64,000 nt of DNA from contig NZ_VRLV01000001.1 in NCBI RefSeq assembly GCF_009760925.1, forward strand, positions 434,001-498,000. Direction: 5' to 3'. Of the stretch, positions 48,580 through 59,785 are shown piece by piece. The position numbers and the translations under genes were made by a program. Below the pieces are notes generated by a model. The model ran no database searches. It was not told where the DNA came from and saw only the letters and a program-made list of their open reading frames with translations. Numbering within the stretch: position 1 is the first letter of the stretch; each line of letters begins with the position of its first letter. The stretch comes from Nonomuraea typhae. GTDB taxonomy: Bacteria; Actinomycetota; Actinomycetes; Streptosporangiales; Streptosporangiaceae.

Positions 48580-48792
48580 TCGTCACGGTCGATCCATCGG
48601 AGTTGTCGTTCGGCGAGGTCTCCACCCGCAACCGCTGCCTGCCAGCTGATGCACCTTCCCCGGTGTCAGATGGGAGGCGCCAAGAAGAGGATGCGGATGG
48701 GGACCTGGCCGGACGGCACCGGGTGGGGACCCTTTGAGAGGATCGGCCGTCGCGTCATCCGCGAGCAAGGACGCGAGAGGGGGGTTGGAGAG

Positions 48793-49749
48793 ATGGCAGA
48801 GAGTGCCCATGTTCCGGTGATGCTGGAGCGCGTGCTGGAGTTGCTCGCGCCGGCCTTGACCGGTGCGCACCCCGTCGTCGTCGACGCCAACCTCGGCCTC
48901 GGCGGCCATACGGAAGCCCTGCTCGCCGCCCACCCGGCACTCCACGTGATCGGCATCGACCGCGATCCGTTCGCGATCGACTTCTCCACGCGGCGGCTGC
49001 AGCCGTACGCGGGCCGGATCTCGCTCGTCCACGCCACCTCGGACGAGCTCGCCTCCGTGCTCGCCCGCCTGGGCCGGGAGAAGGTCGACGGCGTCCTGTT
49101 CGACCTGGGCGTCTCCTCGCCGCAGCTCGACGAGGCCGAGCGCGGGTTCGCCTATTCCTACGACGCTCCGCTCGACATGCGCATGGACACGAGCCAGGAG
49201 CTCACCGCCGAGGCGGTCATCAATACCTACTCGGCCGGGGAGCTAACGCGCATCCTTCGTGATTACGGAGAGGAACGGTTCGCACCGCGTGTCGCGGGCC
49301 TAATCATCAAGGAAAGGGCCAAGGAGGCCATAACGTCGACTAAGCGGCTTGCCGACATCGTCCGTGAGGCGATTCCTGCCGCTACCCGGCGCACTGGGGG
49401 CAACCCCGCCAAGAGGACTTTTCAGGCGTTGCGCATCGAGGTGAACGCGGAACTCGCCGCCCTGGAGGCGGCGCTGCCCGCCTCCCTCGACGCGCTGACG
49501 CTGGGTGGGAGAGTCGTCGTGCTCTCCTACCACTCCCTGGAGGACCGGCTGGCCAAGCAGGTCCTCACGGCGCGAACCAGGGACACCAGCCCACCCGGGC
49601 TGCCCGTCCCGCTACCGGCTCACCAGCCGAGGTTCCGCCTGCTGACGAGGGGAGCCGAGCTCCCGACGGAAGAAGAGACCACCCGCAACCCGCGGGCGGC
49701 CTCAGCCCGGCTCAGGGCGGCAGAGAGGATCCGTGTTGACGAGGACTGA
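48793..49749 (+). CDS. rsmH: 16S rRNA (cytosine-1402-N4) methyltransferase
   Basis: A 318-residue methyltransferase with SAM motif [46 protein letters not shown] and the C-terminal [13 protein letters not shown]. It N4-methylates C1402 of 16S rRNA at the P site. ATG 48793 follows TTGGAGAG. The 213 bp between mraZ and this gene hold no clear gene or hairpin. The 3' end overlaps ftsL by 17 bp. Confidence 0.95.
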   Translation: MAESAHVPVMLERVLELLAPALTGAHPVVVDANLGLGGHTEALLAAHPALHVIGIDRDPFAIDFSTRRLQPYAGRISLVHATSDELASVLARLGREKVDGVLFDLGVSSPQLDEAERGFAYSYDAPLDMRMDTSQELTAEAVINTYSAGELTRILRDYGEERFAPRVAGLIIKERAKEAITSTKRLADIVREAIPAATRRTGGNPAKRTFQALRIEVNAELAALEAALPASLDALTLGGRVVVLSYHSLEDRLAKQVLTARTRDTSPPGLPVPLPAHQPRFRLLTRGAELPTEEETTRNPRAASARLRAAERIRVDED

Positions 49750-50425
49750 GCAGGAGACCAGGAGGAGCGCGCCCGCACGCGGCGCCGGCACGCCGCAGAG
49801 CGGTGAGCGCCGGTCCGGGGCAGCGGCCAAGCCCGTCCCGCGCCCGCGTCCCGCAGCCTCCGCCCCCGAGCCCACCCGCGACGACCTGCGCACCCGTGAC
49901 GGCGCACGGGAGGCGCGTGGGGCTCAGGCGCGTTCGGCCGAGATCCGCACGGCGCAGGTCCGGCGTGGTGAGCAGGCGGGCGCCGCGGCGGACGTCCTCG
50001 ACGCGCCTGCCGAGAGCACGCGGGGCAAGCGGCCCGTGAGCTCGCGCTCCGGCGTGCGCGGCGGGCGCACGGCGCGGCCCGAGGGCGTCCGGCGGCCTCC
50101 GGGCGGCGGGCGCCGCGGCCCGTCCCGGCGGCAGCGCGGCCCGTTCCTCGTGCTGGTGCTCGGGCTGCTCGGCGGCGGCCTGGTCACCCTGCTGCTGCTC
50201 AACACCGTCCTGGCCCAGGACTTCGTGCGCGCCACTGAGCTCAAGCGGGAGATCGCCCAGATCCAGCAGGGCAACGAGAACTCCAGCGTGGAGCTCAACA
50301 AGCTCAAGCAGCCGGCCAAGGTCGCCGAGCGGGGCGAGCAGCTGAACCTGAGGCAGGACTGGGACAAGACCAACGTCATCACCCCGGCCACCGAGAACTC
50401 CGACCAGGTGAGCACGGACCGGTGA
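49733..50425 (+). CDS. ftsL: FtsL-like septum protein with a long basic N-terminus
   Basis: A 230-residue bitopic protein. A disordered Arg/Ala/Gly-rich cytoplasmic region (residues 1-135) precedes one membrane helix (about 136-157, [19 protein letters not shown]). A short extracytoplasmic coiled coil follows ([23 protein letters not shown]). Position between rsmH and ftsI identifies it as FtsL, which bridges FtsQ and the FtsW/FtsI synthase. GTG 49733 lies inside the end of rsmH; no later start would keep the membrane helix in a better context. GTGA overlap with ftsI. Confidence 0.88.
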   Translation: MLTRTEQETRRSAPARGAGTPQSGERRSGAAAKPVPRPRPAASAPEPTRDDLRTRDGAREARGAQARSAEIRTAQVRRGEQAGAAADVLDAPAESTRGKRPVSSRSGVRGGRTARPEGVRRPPGGGRRGPSRRQRGPFLVLVLGLLGGGLVTLLLLNTVLAQDFVRATELKREIAQIQQGNENSSVELNKLKQPAKVAERGEQLNLRQDWDKTNVITPATENSDQVSTDR

Positions 50426-52962
50426 GAGACACAGGCGGCCGCGGGCAGGGACCCGGCCGCGGAACAGGCGGCGCCGGCTCTCAGGGAGGGCCCGGCGCCG
50501 CTCGTCGTACGCCCAAGTCCACGGGAGGCACCGGCCGGGGACGGCCGGGAGGCGCCGCGGGGCGGCCGTCGCCTGACGACGACCCGTTCGACCTCCCCTT
50601 CGCCGACGACCGCCGCCGCCCGGCATCCGGCGACGGCCGCCCGGGCGAGCGCCGGGCGAACCCCGGTGAGGGCCGCTCGGGTGAGCGCCGGGCGAGCTCT
50701 GGTGAGGGCCGCTCGGGTGAGCGCCGTCCGAACTCCGGTGGGGAGCGCTCGGGCGAGCGCCGGTCCAATCCGGGTGAAGGGCGCTCCGGTGAGCGGCGCC
50801 CCGGCTCCGGTGAAGGGCGCTCGGCGGATCGCCGCCCCGGGCCGGGCGAGGGGCCGGAGGACCGTGGGCGGGGCCGTACTCCTGGGGAGGCCCGCGACGG
50901 CCGCCGGGGGCGCGCGGACCAGTGGGACGACGGCGAAGAACACCCGGCGCGCGACGGCAGGACCCGCCCTGACGGCGCCCGCGCCCGGGGCGAGGTCCCG
51001 AGGCCGCGCGGCGCGGCGCCGCGCCGTCCCGCCGAGGGCGCACAGCGGAGGACCTCCGACGGCGACCCCAGAGGCCGCAGGCCGGGCGAGAGCCCGCGAA
51101 GGGACGGCGACCTGCCGCCCAGAGGGCTGCGGAGGGACGGCGACCTGCCGCCCAGAGGGCTGCGGAGGGACGGCGACCTGCCACCCAGGGGGCCGCGCCG
51201 GCCGCCGCCGCGGCCGCCCCGGCCGCCGGTGGTGCTCAGACTGGGCAACCCGCGCCGCCGCCTCAAGTTCGGCATGATCGTCATGACCTTCATCCTGTCG
51301 ATCTTCGCCGGCCGCCTGATCCAGATGCAGGGCCTGGACACCAAGTTCTACGAGGGCGTGGCCGCGGGCCAGCGGATGATCACCGAGACCATCCCGGCCA
51401 AGCGCGGCTCGATCGCGGACGTCAACGGCAACCCCCTGGCGACCTCGGTGGAGGCCCGCGAGGTGGCCATCGACCCGTCGAAGGTGCACCCGGACGTCCG
51501 GGCCAAGGTCGCCAACGCGCTGGCCGCCGAGCTGGGCAAGCCGCTGCAGGAGATCACCGCGAAGCTGTCCAGGACCCACACCCAGTACCAGCTCCTGGCC
51601 AAGGACGTGGACCCGGCCGTGGCCACCCGGCTGGTCAAGGCGGGGATCCCGGCGCTGACCACGAAGAAGCAGTACCGCCGCGTCTACCTGGCCGGAGACC
51701 TGGCCGGCACGCTCGTGGGCTTCGTGGGCACCGACGGAACCGGCCTGGGCGGCCTGGAGGAGTCCAGGAACTCCGTCCTGGCCGGCAAGGACGGCAAGCT
51801 CCGCGTGGAGCAGGGCAGATTCGGCCAGCGCATCCCCATGACGCACAGCCAGCGCCAGCCGCCGGTGGACGGCAGCGACATCAGGCTGACCATCGACCGC
51901 GACCTGCAGTGGGCGGCGCAGAAGTCGATCGCCGAGCAGGTGAAGGCGGCGGGCGCGGAGAGCGGCACCGTCATCGTCATGGACGTGAAGACCGCGCAGA
52001 TCGTCGCCATGGCCAACGCCCCGGAGCTCGACCTGAACGACTGGCGCAACGCCCCGGCCGCCAACTACGTCAACCGGGCGGCGGCCGACGTGTTCGAGCC
52101 GGGCAGCACCAACAAGGTGATCACGGCGGCGGCGGCGCTGGAGGCCGGGGTGGTCCGGCCGACGACGACGTTCCGCGTCAAGGACAACATCCGCTGCTAC
52201 GACCGCACGCTGCGCGACGCCGAGCCGCACCCGACCGAGACGATGACCTTCCAGGAGGCCATCGCCAAGTCCAGCAACGTCGCCACGATCATGGCGGCGC
52301 GCAAGGTCGGCTCACAGGGCCTGCACGACATGCTCAAGGCGTTCGGCTTCGGCGCCAAGCCGGGCGGCGGCGTGCCGGGCGAGGAGGCGGGCCTGCTGCC
52401 GGACTACAAGTCCTGGTCGGGCAGCCAGAGCTGCACGATCGCCTACGGCCAGGGCGTCTCGGTGACCGCGCTGCAGACGGCCAGCGTGTACCAGACGATC
52501 GCCAACGGCGGCGTCCGCATCGCCCCGCAGATGGTCGCGGGCACGACCGGTCCGGACGGCAGGTTCGTCCCGGCCCCGCCGGGGAAGCAGACGCGGGTCG
52601 TCAGCGACCGGACCGCCAAGGAGATCACGGCGATGCTGGAGAGCGCGGTGAGCGAGGAGGGCACCGGCGGCCTGGCCGCCATCCCCGGCTACCGCGTCGC
52701 GGGCAAGACCGGCACGGCCAACCGCTACGACCCCAAGCTCGGCCGCTACGAGGGCTACACCGCCTCCTTCGTGGGCTTCGCTCCGGCCGACGCGCCCCAG
52801 CTGGTGGTGCTGTCGGTGTTGCAGAACCCGCAGAAGGGCCATTTCGGCGGCCAGCTCGCGGCCCCCGTCTTCAAGCAGGTGATGACGTTCGCCATCAAGA
52901 GCAGGAAGATCCCGCCTACAAGCTCGACCGCGTCTCCGGTGCGGTTGAGCGCCGGACAGTGA
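50422..52962 (+). CDS. ftsI: Class B penicillin-binding protein FtsI (PBP3) with an expanded N-terminal tail
   Basis: An 846-residue septal transpeptidase. After a roughly 280-residue cytoplasmic disordered tail come one membrane helix (about 284-303), a PBP dimer domain and the transpeptidase domain. Catalytic motifs are intact: S562-T-N-K565, S617-S-N619 and K762-T-G764. The tail is very basic and contains two tandem-repeat arrays (six 36-bp and three 33-bp units), making the protein about 200 residues longer than usual. The GTG start at 50422 is coupled to ftsL by GTGA. The tail probably binds partners or DNA-proximal components at the septum; that is inference. Confidence 0.93.
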   Translation: MRDTGGRGQGPGRGTGGAGSQGGPGAARRTPKSTGGTGRGRPGGAAGRPSPDDDPFDLPFADDRRRPASGDGRPGERRANPGEGRSGERRASSGEGRSGERRPNSGGERSGERRSNPGEGRSGERRPGSGEGRSADRRPGPGEGPEDRGRGRTPGEARDGRRGRADQWDDGEEHPARDGRTRPDGARARGEVPRPRGAAPRRPAEGAQRRTSDGDPRGRRPGESPRRDGDLPPRGLRRDGDLPPRGLRRDGDLPPRGPRRPPPRPPRPPVVLRLGNPRRRLKFGMIVMTFILSIFAGRLIQMQGLDTKFYEGVAAGQRMITETIPAKRGSIADVNGNPLATSVEAREVAIDPSKVHPDVRAKVANALAAELGKPLQEITAKLSRTHTQYQLLAKDVDPAVATRLVKAGIPALTTKKQYRRVYLAGDLAGTLVGFVGTDGTGLGGLEESRNSVLAGKDGKLRVEQGRFGQRIPMTHSQRQPPVDGSDIRLTIDRDLQWAAQKSIAEQVKAAGAESGTVIVMDVKTAQIVAMANAPELDLNDWRNAPAANYVNRAAADVFEPGSTNKVITAAAALEAGVVRPTTTFRVKDNIRCYDRTLRDAEPHPTETMTFQEAIAKSSNVATIMAARKVGSQGLHDMLKAFGFGAKPGGGVPGEEAGLLPDYKSWSGSQSCTIAYGQGVSVTALQTASVYQTIANGGVRIAPQMVAGTTGPDGRFVPAPPGKQTRVVSDRTAKEITAMLESAVSEEGTGGLAAIPGYRVAGKTGTANRYDPKLGRYEGYTASFVGFAPADAPQLVVLSVLQNPQKGHFGGQLAAPVFKQVMTFAIKSRKIPPTSSTASPVRLSAGQ
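50635..50850 (+). repeat. 36-bp tandem repeat x6 in ftsI
   Basis: Six units of 36 bp from 50635 encode 12-residue blocks of the type GRSGERRxNSGE. Copies have diverged by a few bases each, so the array is older than those in rhaD. Confidence 0.85.
51097..51195 (+). repeat. 33-bp tandem repeat x3 in ftsI
   Basis: Three 33-bp units (51097, 51130, 51163) encode RRDGDLPPRGL. Units 1 and 2 differ by a single base, suggesting recent duplication. Confidence 0.88.
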
Positions 52963-52972
52963 CGGGGGAGGG

Positions 52973-52984
52973 TACGCTCTCGCC
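52973..52984 (+). promoter_or_regulatory. Leaderless-type -10 element before murE
   Basis: TACGCT (52973-52978) lies 6 nt before GTG 52985. This is the same -10-to-start distance seen before about nine other genes in the window. It supports GTG 52985 as a real start and an internal promoter in the dcw cluster. No good -35 box is visible. Confidence 0.5.
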
Positions 52985-54627
52985 GTGCGTCCCCCGTCGT
53001 CGAATCCCCATGCCGCCGAGTCCGCGGCGAGGTCCAATGCCGCCGAGTCCGCGGCAAAGTCCAATATCGCCGAGTCCGCGGCGCGGTCCAATATCGCCGG
53101 GTCCGCGATCATGCGTCCCACGTCCAGCGCGCCGCGCCCCCTGACCGGGCTGGCGACCATGCTCGACGCCGACTCAGGCAGCGCCCGTTCACCGCATGCC
53201 GCGCTCACCGGCGTCACGATCGACTCCCGCCAGGTGCGGCGCGGAGACCTGTACGTCGCGCTGCCCGGCAGCCGCGCCCACGGCGCCGAGTTCGCCGCCG
53301 AGGCGATGGCGCGCGGCGCGGTGGCGGTCCTCACGGATCCGGCCGGCCGCGAGGCGGCGGTCGCGACGGGGCTGCCGGTGCTGGTCGTGCCCCACCCGCG
53401 GGGCCTGCTCGGGCAGATCTCCTCCTGGGTGTACGGCCAGCCGTCCCACGACCTGTCGGTGCTCGGCGTGACCGGCACGAGCGGCAAGTCCACGACCACG
53501 TTCCTGCTGGAGGCCGGGCTGCGGGCCGCGGGCCACACGACGGGCCTGATCGGCGGGGTGGAGATCCGGGCCGGCGAGGTGCGGTTCGAGCCGCGGCTGA
53601 CCACGCCGGAGGCATCCGAGCTGCACGGCCTGTTCGCGTTCATGCGGGAGCAGGGGGTGAGCTCGGCGGTGATGGAGGTGTCGAGCCACGCGCTGGCGCT
53701 GGGCCGGATCGACGGCATCTTCTACGACGTGGCGTTGTTCACGAACCTGTCGCAGGACCACCTGGACTTCCACCGCGACCTGGCCGACTACTTCGCCACG
53801 AAGGCGCGGTTGTTCCAGCCGGAGCTGAGCCGGGCCGGCGTGACCAACCTCGACGATCCGCACGGCCGCGAACTGCTGGCGGTGGCGAAGGTGCCGATGA
53901 CGACGTTCTCGGCGTCGGGCGATCCGGAGGCCGACTGGCGGGCGGCCGACGTCCGGCTGGGCGCCGACGGCAGCACCTTCCGGGTCGTGGGCCCGGGCGG
54001 GGTGGAGGCGGACGCGCAGATCTCGCTGCCCGGCCCGTTCAACGTCGCCAACGCGCTGGGCGCGATCGTGACGCTCACGGAGGCCGGGGTGCCGCTGCAG
54101 GCGGCGGTGCACGGCGTCGGCACGCTGAAGGGCGTCCCCGGCCGCATGGAGCGGGTGACGACGGCCGAGGAGGACTTCCAGGCGATCGTCGACTACTCTC
54201 ACAAGCCCGGCGCGGTTGAGTCGGTGCTGACGTCGTTGCGCGAGGTGACCTCGGGCACGCTGACGATCGTGCTGGGCTGCGGTGGCGACCGTGACAGCGG
54301 CAAAAGGCCCATGATGGGAGAAGCCGCGGCACGCCTCGCAGATGTGGCCATTTTCACCAGCGACAATCCACGCACGGAGGATCCTCTTCATATCCTTGCC
54401 GCAATGATGGAGGGGGCACTCGGCGTTCCACGGGACGAGCGAGCTCATGTGATCATTGAGCCCGACCGCGCCGCGGCGATCGATCTGGCCGTGCGCCGGG
54501 CGGGCCGCGGCGACGTGATCGTCGTGGCGGGCAAGGGCCACGAACAAGGCCAGTACATATCAGGCGAAGTGATCCCCTTCGACGACCGTGAGGTGGTCGC
54601 CGAAGCGATCCATAGGAAGGTTTACCA

Positions 54628-54631
<4 letters not shown>
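52985..54631 (+). CDS. murE: UDP-MurNAc-L-Ala-D-Glu:meso-diaminopimelate ligase
   Basis: A 548-residue Mur ligase adding the third peptide residue to the peptidoglycan precursor. It has the N-terminal UDP-binding domain ([20 protein letters not shown]), the ATP loop [14 protein letters not shown], and the C-terminal domain with SDNPRTEDP. That DNPR motif indicates meso-diaminopimelate as substrate. The GTG start at 52985 follows a TACGCT -10-like box by 6 nt; ATG 53111 is the alternative and would drop a 42-residue leader made of three 9-residue repeats. Notably the sequences after both starts are alike (GTGCGTCCC and ATGCGTCCC). ATGA overlap with murF. Confidence 0.93.
53012..53110 (+). repeat. 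27-bp tandem repeat x3.5 at the murE 5' end
   Basis: Units at 53012, 53039 and 53066 plus a partial at 53093 encode [13 protein letters not shown] nonapeptides. The array lies exactly between the two candidate murE starts. Confidence 0.88.
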
Positions 54632-56033
<1,402 letters not shown>

Positions 56034-56037
<4 letters not shown>

Positions 56038-57089
56038 CGAACATCATCATCGCCGGCGCGGTGGGACTGATCCTGTCGATGCTCGGCACGCCCCTGGCCA
56101 TCCGCCTGTTCGCCAGGCGGGGCTACGGGCAGGAGGTCCGCGAGGACGGCGTCCAGGCGCACCTCAGCAAGAAGGGCACGCCCACCATGGGCGGCGTGGT
56201 GTTCGTGCTGGCCTCGCTGCTGGCCTACGGCGCCTCGCACCTGGCCACGCTGGAGCCGCCGACGTACTCCGGCCTGCTGGTGCTGTTCCTGATGACCGGT
56301 CTGGGCGCAGTCGGCTTCCTCGACGACTTCATCAAGATCTACAAGCAGCGCAGCCTCGGCCTGCGCTCCGGCGCCAAGGCGCTGGGCCAGCTCATCGTCG
56401 GCGCCATCTTCGCGGTGCTGGTGACCCAGCAGGCCAACGTCTACGGCATCACCCCCGCCGAGACCCGCCTGTCGTTCCTGCGCGACTTCGGCCCCTCGAT
56501 CGGCATCGTCGGCTTCACGATCTGGGTCCTCGTCATGATCGTCGGGTTCTCCAACGCGGTGAACCTCACCGACGGCCTCGACGGCCTGGCCAGCGGCGCG
56601 ACCGCGGTCGTGCTGGGCGCCTACGTGCTCATCGGCAACTGGCAGCTGCGCAACAACTGCATCGACCAGCTCGGCCCCAGCTGCTACTGGGTGCGCGACC
56701 CGCTGGACCTCGCGGTGGTGGCCGCGGCCGTGCTGGGCGCGCTGATCGGGTTCCTGTGGTGGAACGCGCCGCCCGCCAAGATCTTCATGGGCGACACCGG
56801 CTCGCTGGCGCTGGGCGGCGTGCTGGCCGGTCTGGCCATCGCCACCCGCACCCAGCTGCTGCTCATCATCCTGGCCGGGCTCTGCGTGATCATCACGATG
56901 TCGGTGATCATCCAGGTGGGCTTCTTCAAGATGACCGGCAAACGGGTCTTCCGCATGGCGCCGCTGCAGCACCACTTCGAGCTGAAAGGCTGGGTGGAGA
57001 CCACGATCGTGGTCCGGTTCTGGCTGATCGCCGGGTTGTGCGCCGCGGTCGGCCTCGGCCTGTTCTACGTGGAGTGGATGCCCAAGTAA
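56034..57089 (+). CDS. mraY: Phospho-MurNAc-pentapeptide transferase
   Basis: A 351-residue polytopic enzyme with about ten membrane helices that makes lipid I from UDP-MurNAc-pentapeptide and undecaprenyl phosphate. Active-site motifs are [34 protein letters not shown] and [12 protein letters not shown]. Starts at GTG 56034. Overlaps murF by four bases and murD by one (TAATG). Confidence 0.96.
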
Positions 57090-58477
57090 TGGCGCTGACG
57101 TGTGTCGCGGGTCTCGGGGTCTCCGGTACGGCGGTGGCCCGGGTGCTGGCCGCGCGGGGGGAGCGGGTCGTCGTCCTGGAGGCGGTCGAGGGGGAGCGGC
57201 AGCGGATCGCCGCCGCCGCGCTGGTCCGCCTGGGCGTCGAGGTGCGCTTCGGGACCATGGACCTGCCCGAGGGGGTCACCCGGCTGGTCACCACCGGCTG
57301 GGCGCCGCACCACCCGCTGATCGCCGCCGCGCTGGCCGCAGGCGTCGAGGTCGTCGGCGAGGTCGAGCTGGCCTGGCGGCTGCGCGCCGAGCCCGCCGCC
57401 CCCTGGCTGGCCCTGACCGGCACCAACGGCAAGACCACCGCCGTGCGCATGCTCACCTCCATGCTGCTGGCCGCCGGGCGCAAGGCGGTGGCCGTGGGCA
57501 ACGTGGGCGTGCCGGTGGTGGAGGCCGTGGCCGGGGACACGGCCGGGCCGTACGACGTGCTGGCGGTGGAGTTGTCCAGCTTCCAGCTGCACTGGTCCGG
57601 CTCGCTGGCCCCGCACGCGGCGGCGCTGCTGAACGTGGCCCCCGACCACCTCGACTGGCACGGGACGCTGGAGGAGTACGCCGCCGCCAAGGCCAAGATC
57701 TTCGAGCGGGCCGGGACCGTGGTCTACAACGCCGACGACCCGATCGCCGCCCGGCTGGCCGAGCCGTACGAGCACGCGGTGGGCTTCACGCTGCGGACGC
57801 CGAGGGCGGGGGAGATCGGCGTCGTCGAGGACCTCATCGTCGACCGCGCCTTCTGCCCCGACCCCGTGCACGCGGCCGACGAGCTGGCCGGCCTCACCGA
57901 CGTGCGGCCGTTCGCGCCGCACAACGTCGCCAACGCCCTGGCCGCCGCGGCCCTGGCCCGCTCCTGCGGCGTCCCCCCCGAGGCGGTACGGCGGGGCCTG
58001 CGGGAGTTCGTCCCCGACCCGCATCGCATGTCCTTCGTCGAGCGGGTCGCCGAGGTCGACTGGGTGGACGACTCCAAGGCCACCAACCCCCACGCCGCCG
58101 CCGCCTCCCTGGCCGCCTACCCGTCGGTGGTGTGGATCGCCGGCGGCCAGCTGAAGGGCGCCGACGTCGACGAGCTGGTGCGCCAGGCGGCGCCGAGGCT
58201 GCGCGGGGCCGTCCTGATCGGCGTGGACCGCGGCAGGATCGCCGAGGCGATGTCGCGACACGCGGCGAATGTCCCCGTGGTGGACATCGCCGACCAAGAC
58301 ACTGGGGTCATGGACCGCGTCGTCACCGAAGCCGCAGCGCTCGCCTCCCCGGGCGACACCGTGTTGCTGGCGCCCGCGGGCGCCTCCCTCGACATGTTCG
58401 CGAACTATCCGGCGCGGGGGGAGGCCTTCGCGCGAGCCGTACACCGGCACGGCCTGCGCCGGGAGCCGCGGACGTGA
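57089..58477 (+). CDS. murD: UDP-MurNAc-L-alanine:D-glutamate ligase
   Basis: A 462-residue Mur ligase adding D-Glu. It has an N-terminal Rossmann domain (CVAGLGVSGTAVARVLAARG), ATP loop ALTGTNGKTTAVRML, VELSSFQLHW, NVAPDHLDWHG and the C-terminal WVDDSKATNPHAAAASL. ATG 57089 overlaps the mraY stop; GTGA overlap with ftsW. Confidence 0.95.
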   Translation: MALTCVAGLGVSGTAVARVLAARGERVVVLEAVEGERQRIAAAALVRLGVEVRFGTMDLPEGVTRLVTTGWAPHHPLIAAALAAGVEVVGEVELAWRLRAEPAAPWLALTGTNGKTTAVRMLTSMLLAAGRKAVAVGNVGVPVVEAVAGDTAGPYDVLAVELSSFQLHWSGSLAPHAAALLNVAPDHLDWHGTLEEYAAAKAKIFERAGTVVYNADDPIAARLAEPYEHAVGFTLRTPRAGEIGVVEDLIVDRAFCPDPVHAADELAGLTDVRPFAPHNVANALAAAALARSCGVPPEAVRRGLREFVPDPHRMSFVERVAEVDWVDDSKATNPHAAAASLAAYPSVVWIAGGQLKGADVDELVRQAAPRLRGAVLIGVDRGRIAEAMSRHAANVPVVDIADQDTGVMDRVVTEAAALASPGDTVLLAPAGASLDMFANYPARGEAFARAVHRHGLRREPRT

Positions 58478-59772
58478 GCGCGACCACCGAGGACCGGCCC
58501 GCCAAGCGCCCCGCCAAGGGCCCCGTCGAGGGGCCGGCGACCTGGGCGCGCGAGCAACTGGGAGCCCTGAAGGAGCTGCTGGACCGGCCGCTCACGACCT
58601 ACTACCTGATCATCGGCTGCAGCGCGCTGTTGCTGACGCTCGGGCTCATGATGGTGCTGTCGGCCTCCAGCATCGAGGCGCTGAACAAGACCGGCAGCCC
58701 GTTCTCGTGGTTCATCAAGCAGTCGCTGTCGGCGGCGATCGGCGTGCCGGTGATGTACGTGTGCTCGCGGCTGCCGCTGAAGTTCTTCCGGTGGGCGGGC
58801 TATCCGCTCATGGCGTTGTCCATCATCGCGCTGGTCATGGTGTTGTTCATCGGCTCGGCCGAGCTGGGCGCCCAGCGCTGGATCTACATCGGCCCGCTGA
58901 CCGTGCAGCCGTCGGAGCCGGCGAAGCTGGGCCTGGCGCTGTGGGGGGCCGACCTGCTGGCCCGGCGGGCGCGGGCGGGGCGGATCGAGTGGCGGCGCCT
59001 GCTGCTCCCGCTCATGCCGGGCGTGGCGATCCTGGCCGTCCTGGTCATGCTCGGCCGCGACCTCGGCACCACGCTCGTCCTCATGATGATCTTCCTGTCG
59101 CTGTTGTGGGTGGTGGGGGCGCCGCTGAAGCTGTTCGGCGGCATCTTCGGCATGGCCGTGCTGGCCGCGGTCACCATGATCATGGTCGAGCCCTACCGCA
59201 TGGCCCGCATCGGCTCCTTCCTCAACCCCTGGGCCGACCCCCAGGGCGACGGGTACCAGGCCGTGCAGGGGCAGATCGCCATGGGCTCCGGCGGCTGGTT
59301 CGGGCTCGGGCTCGGCTCCAGCCGGCAGAAGTGGAGCTGGCTGCCCCACGGCGAGAGCGACTTCATCTTCGCCATCCTCGGCGAGGAGCTCGGCCTCATG
59401 GGCACGCTCGTCGTCGTCGTGCTGTTCGGGCTGCTCGGCTACGCCGGGCTCCGGGTGGCCGTGCGCGCCAAGGACCCGTTCAGCCGGCTGGCCACGGCCG
59501 CCATCGTCGCCTGGATCGCCGGGCAGGGCATCGTCAACATGGGCGCGGTGATCGGCGTGGTGCCCATCACGGGCATCCCGTTGCCGCTGGTCTCCTATGG
59601 TGGCTCGGCCCTGCTGCCGACGCTGGCGGCCCTCGGCATGCTGCTGTCGTTTGCCAAACAGGAGCCCGGGGCGCGGGAGGCTCTGGCCGCTCGTGGCCCC
59701 GGACCGGCCGCGCGGGCTCTAAGCTGGCTTGGCCTGGGGGGAAGAACGAGCAGGGGCCGAGCGAGACGTTAG
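58474..59772 (+). CDS. ftsW: SEDS-family septal peptidoglycan polymerase FtsW
   Basis: A 432-residue SEDS glycosyltransferase with about ten membrane helices that polymerises lipid II together with FtsI. The SEDS signatures are WIYIGPLTVQPSEPAKLGL, the catalytic-Asp region near GRDLGTTLVLM, and the C-terminal VVPITGIPLPLVSYGGSAL. Starts at GTG 58474. Unlike the tightly packed upstream genes, 13 bp separate it from murG. Confidence 0.94.
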   Translation: MSATTEDRPAKRPAKGPVEGPATWAREQLGALKELLDRPLTTYYLIIGCSALLLTLGLMMVLSASSIEALNKTGSPFSWFIKQSLSAAIGVPVMYVCSRLPLKFFRWAGYPLMALSIIALVMVLFIGSAELGAQRWIYIGPLTVQPSEPAKLGLALWGADLLARRARAGRIEWRRLLLPLMPGVAILAVLVMLGRDLGTTLVLMMIFLSLLWVVGAPLKLFGGIFGMAVLAAVTMIMVEPYRMARIGSFLNPWADPQGDGYQAVQGQIAMGSGGWFGLGLGSSRQKWSWLPHGESDFIFAILGEELGLMGTLVVVVLFGLLGYAGLRVAVRAKDPFSRLATAAIVAWIAGQGIVNMGAVIGVVPITGIPLPLVSYGGSALLPTLAALGMLLSFAKQEPGAREALAARGPGPAARALSWLGLGGRTSRGRARR

Positions 59773-59785
59773 GGAGTGACCGATC

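Noticed and set aside
50635..51195. Tandem arrays as possible CRISPR
   Set aside because: Repeats are contiguous without unique spacers and keep a coding frame.
57100..59772. An 890-codon frame suggesting a MurD-FtsW fusion
   Set aside because: The N-terminal half is a shifted frame of murD; ftsW begins at GTG 58474 by a GTGA overlap.
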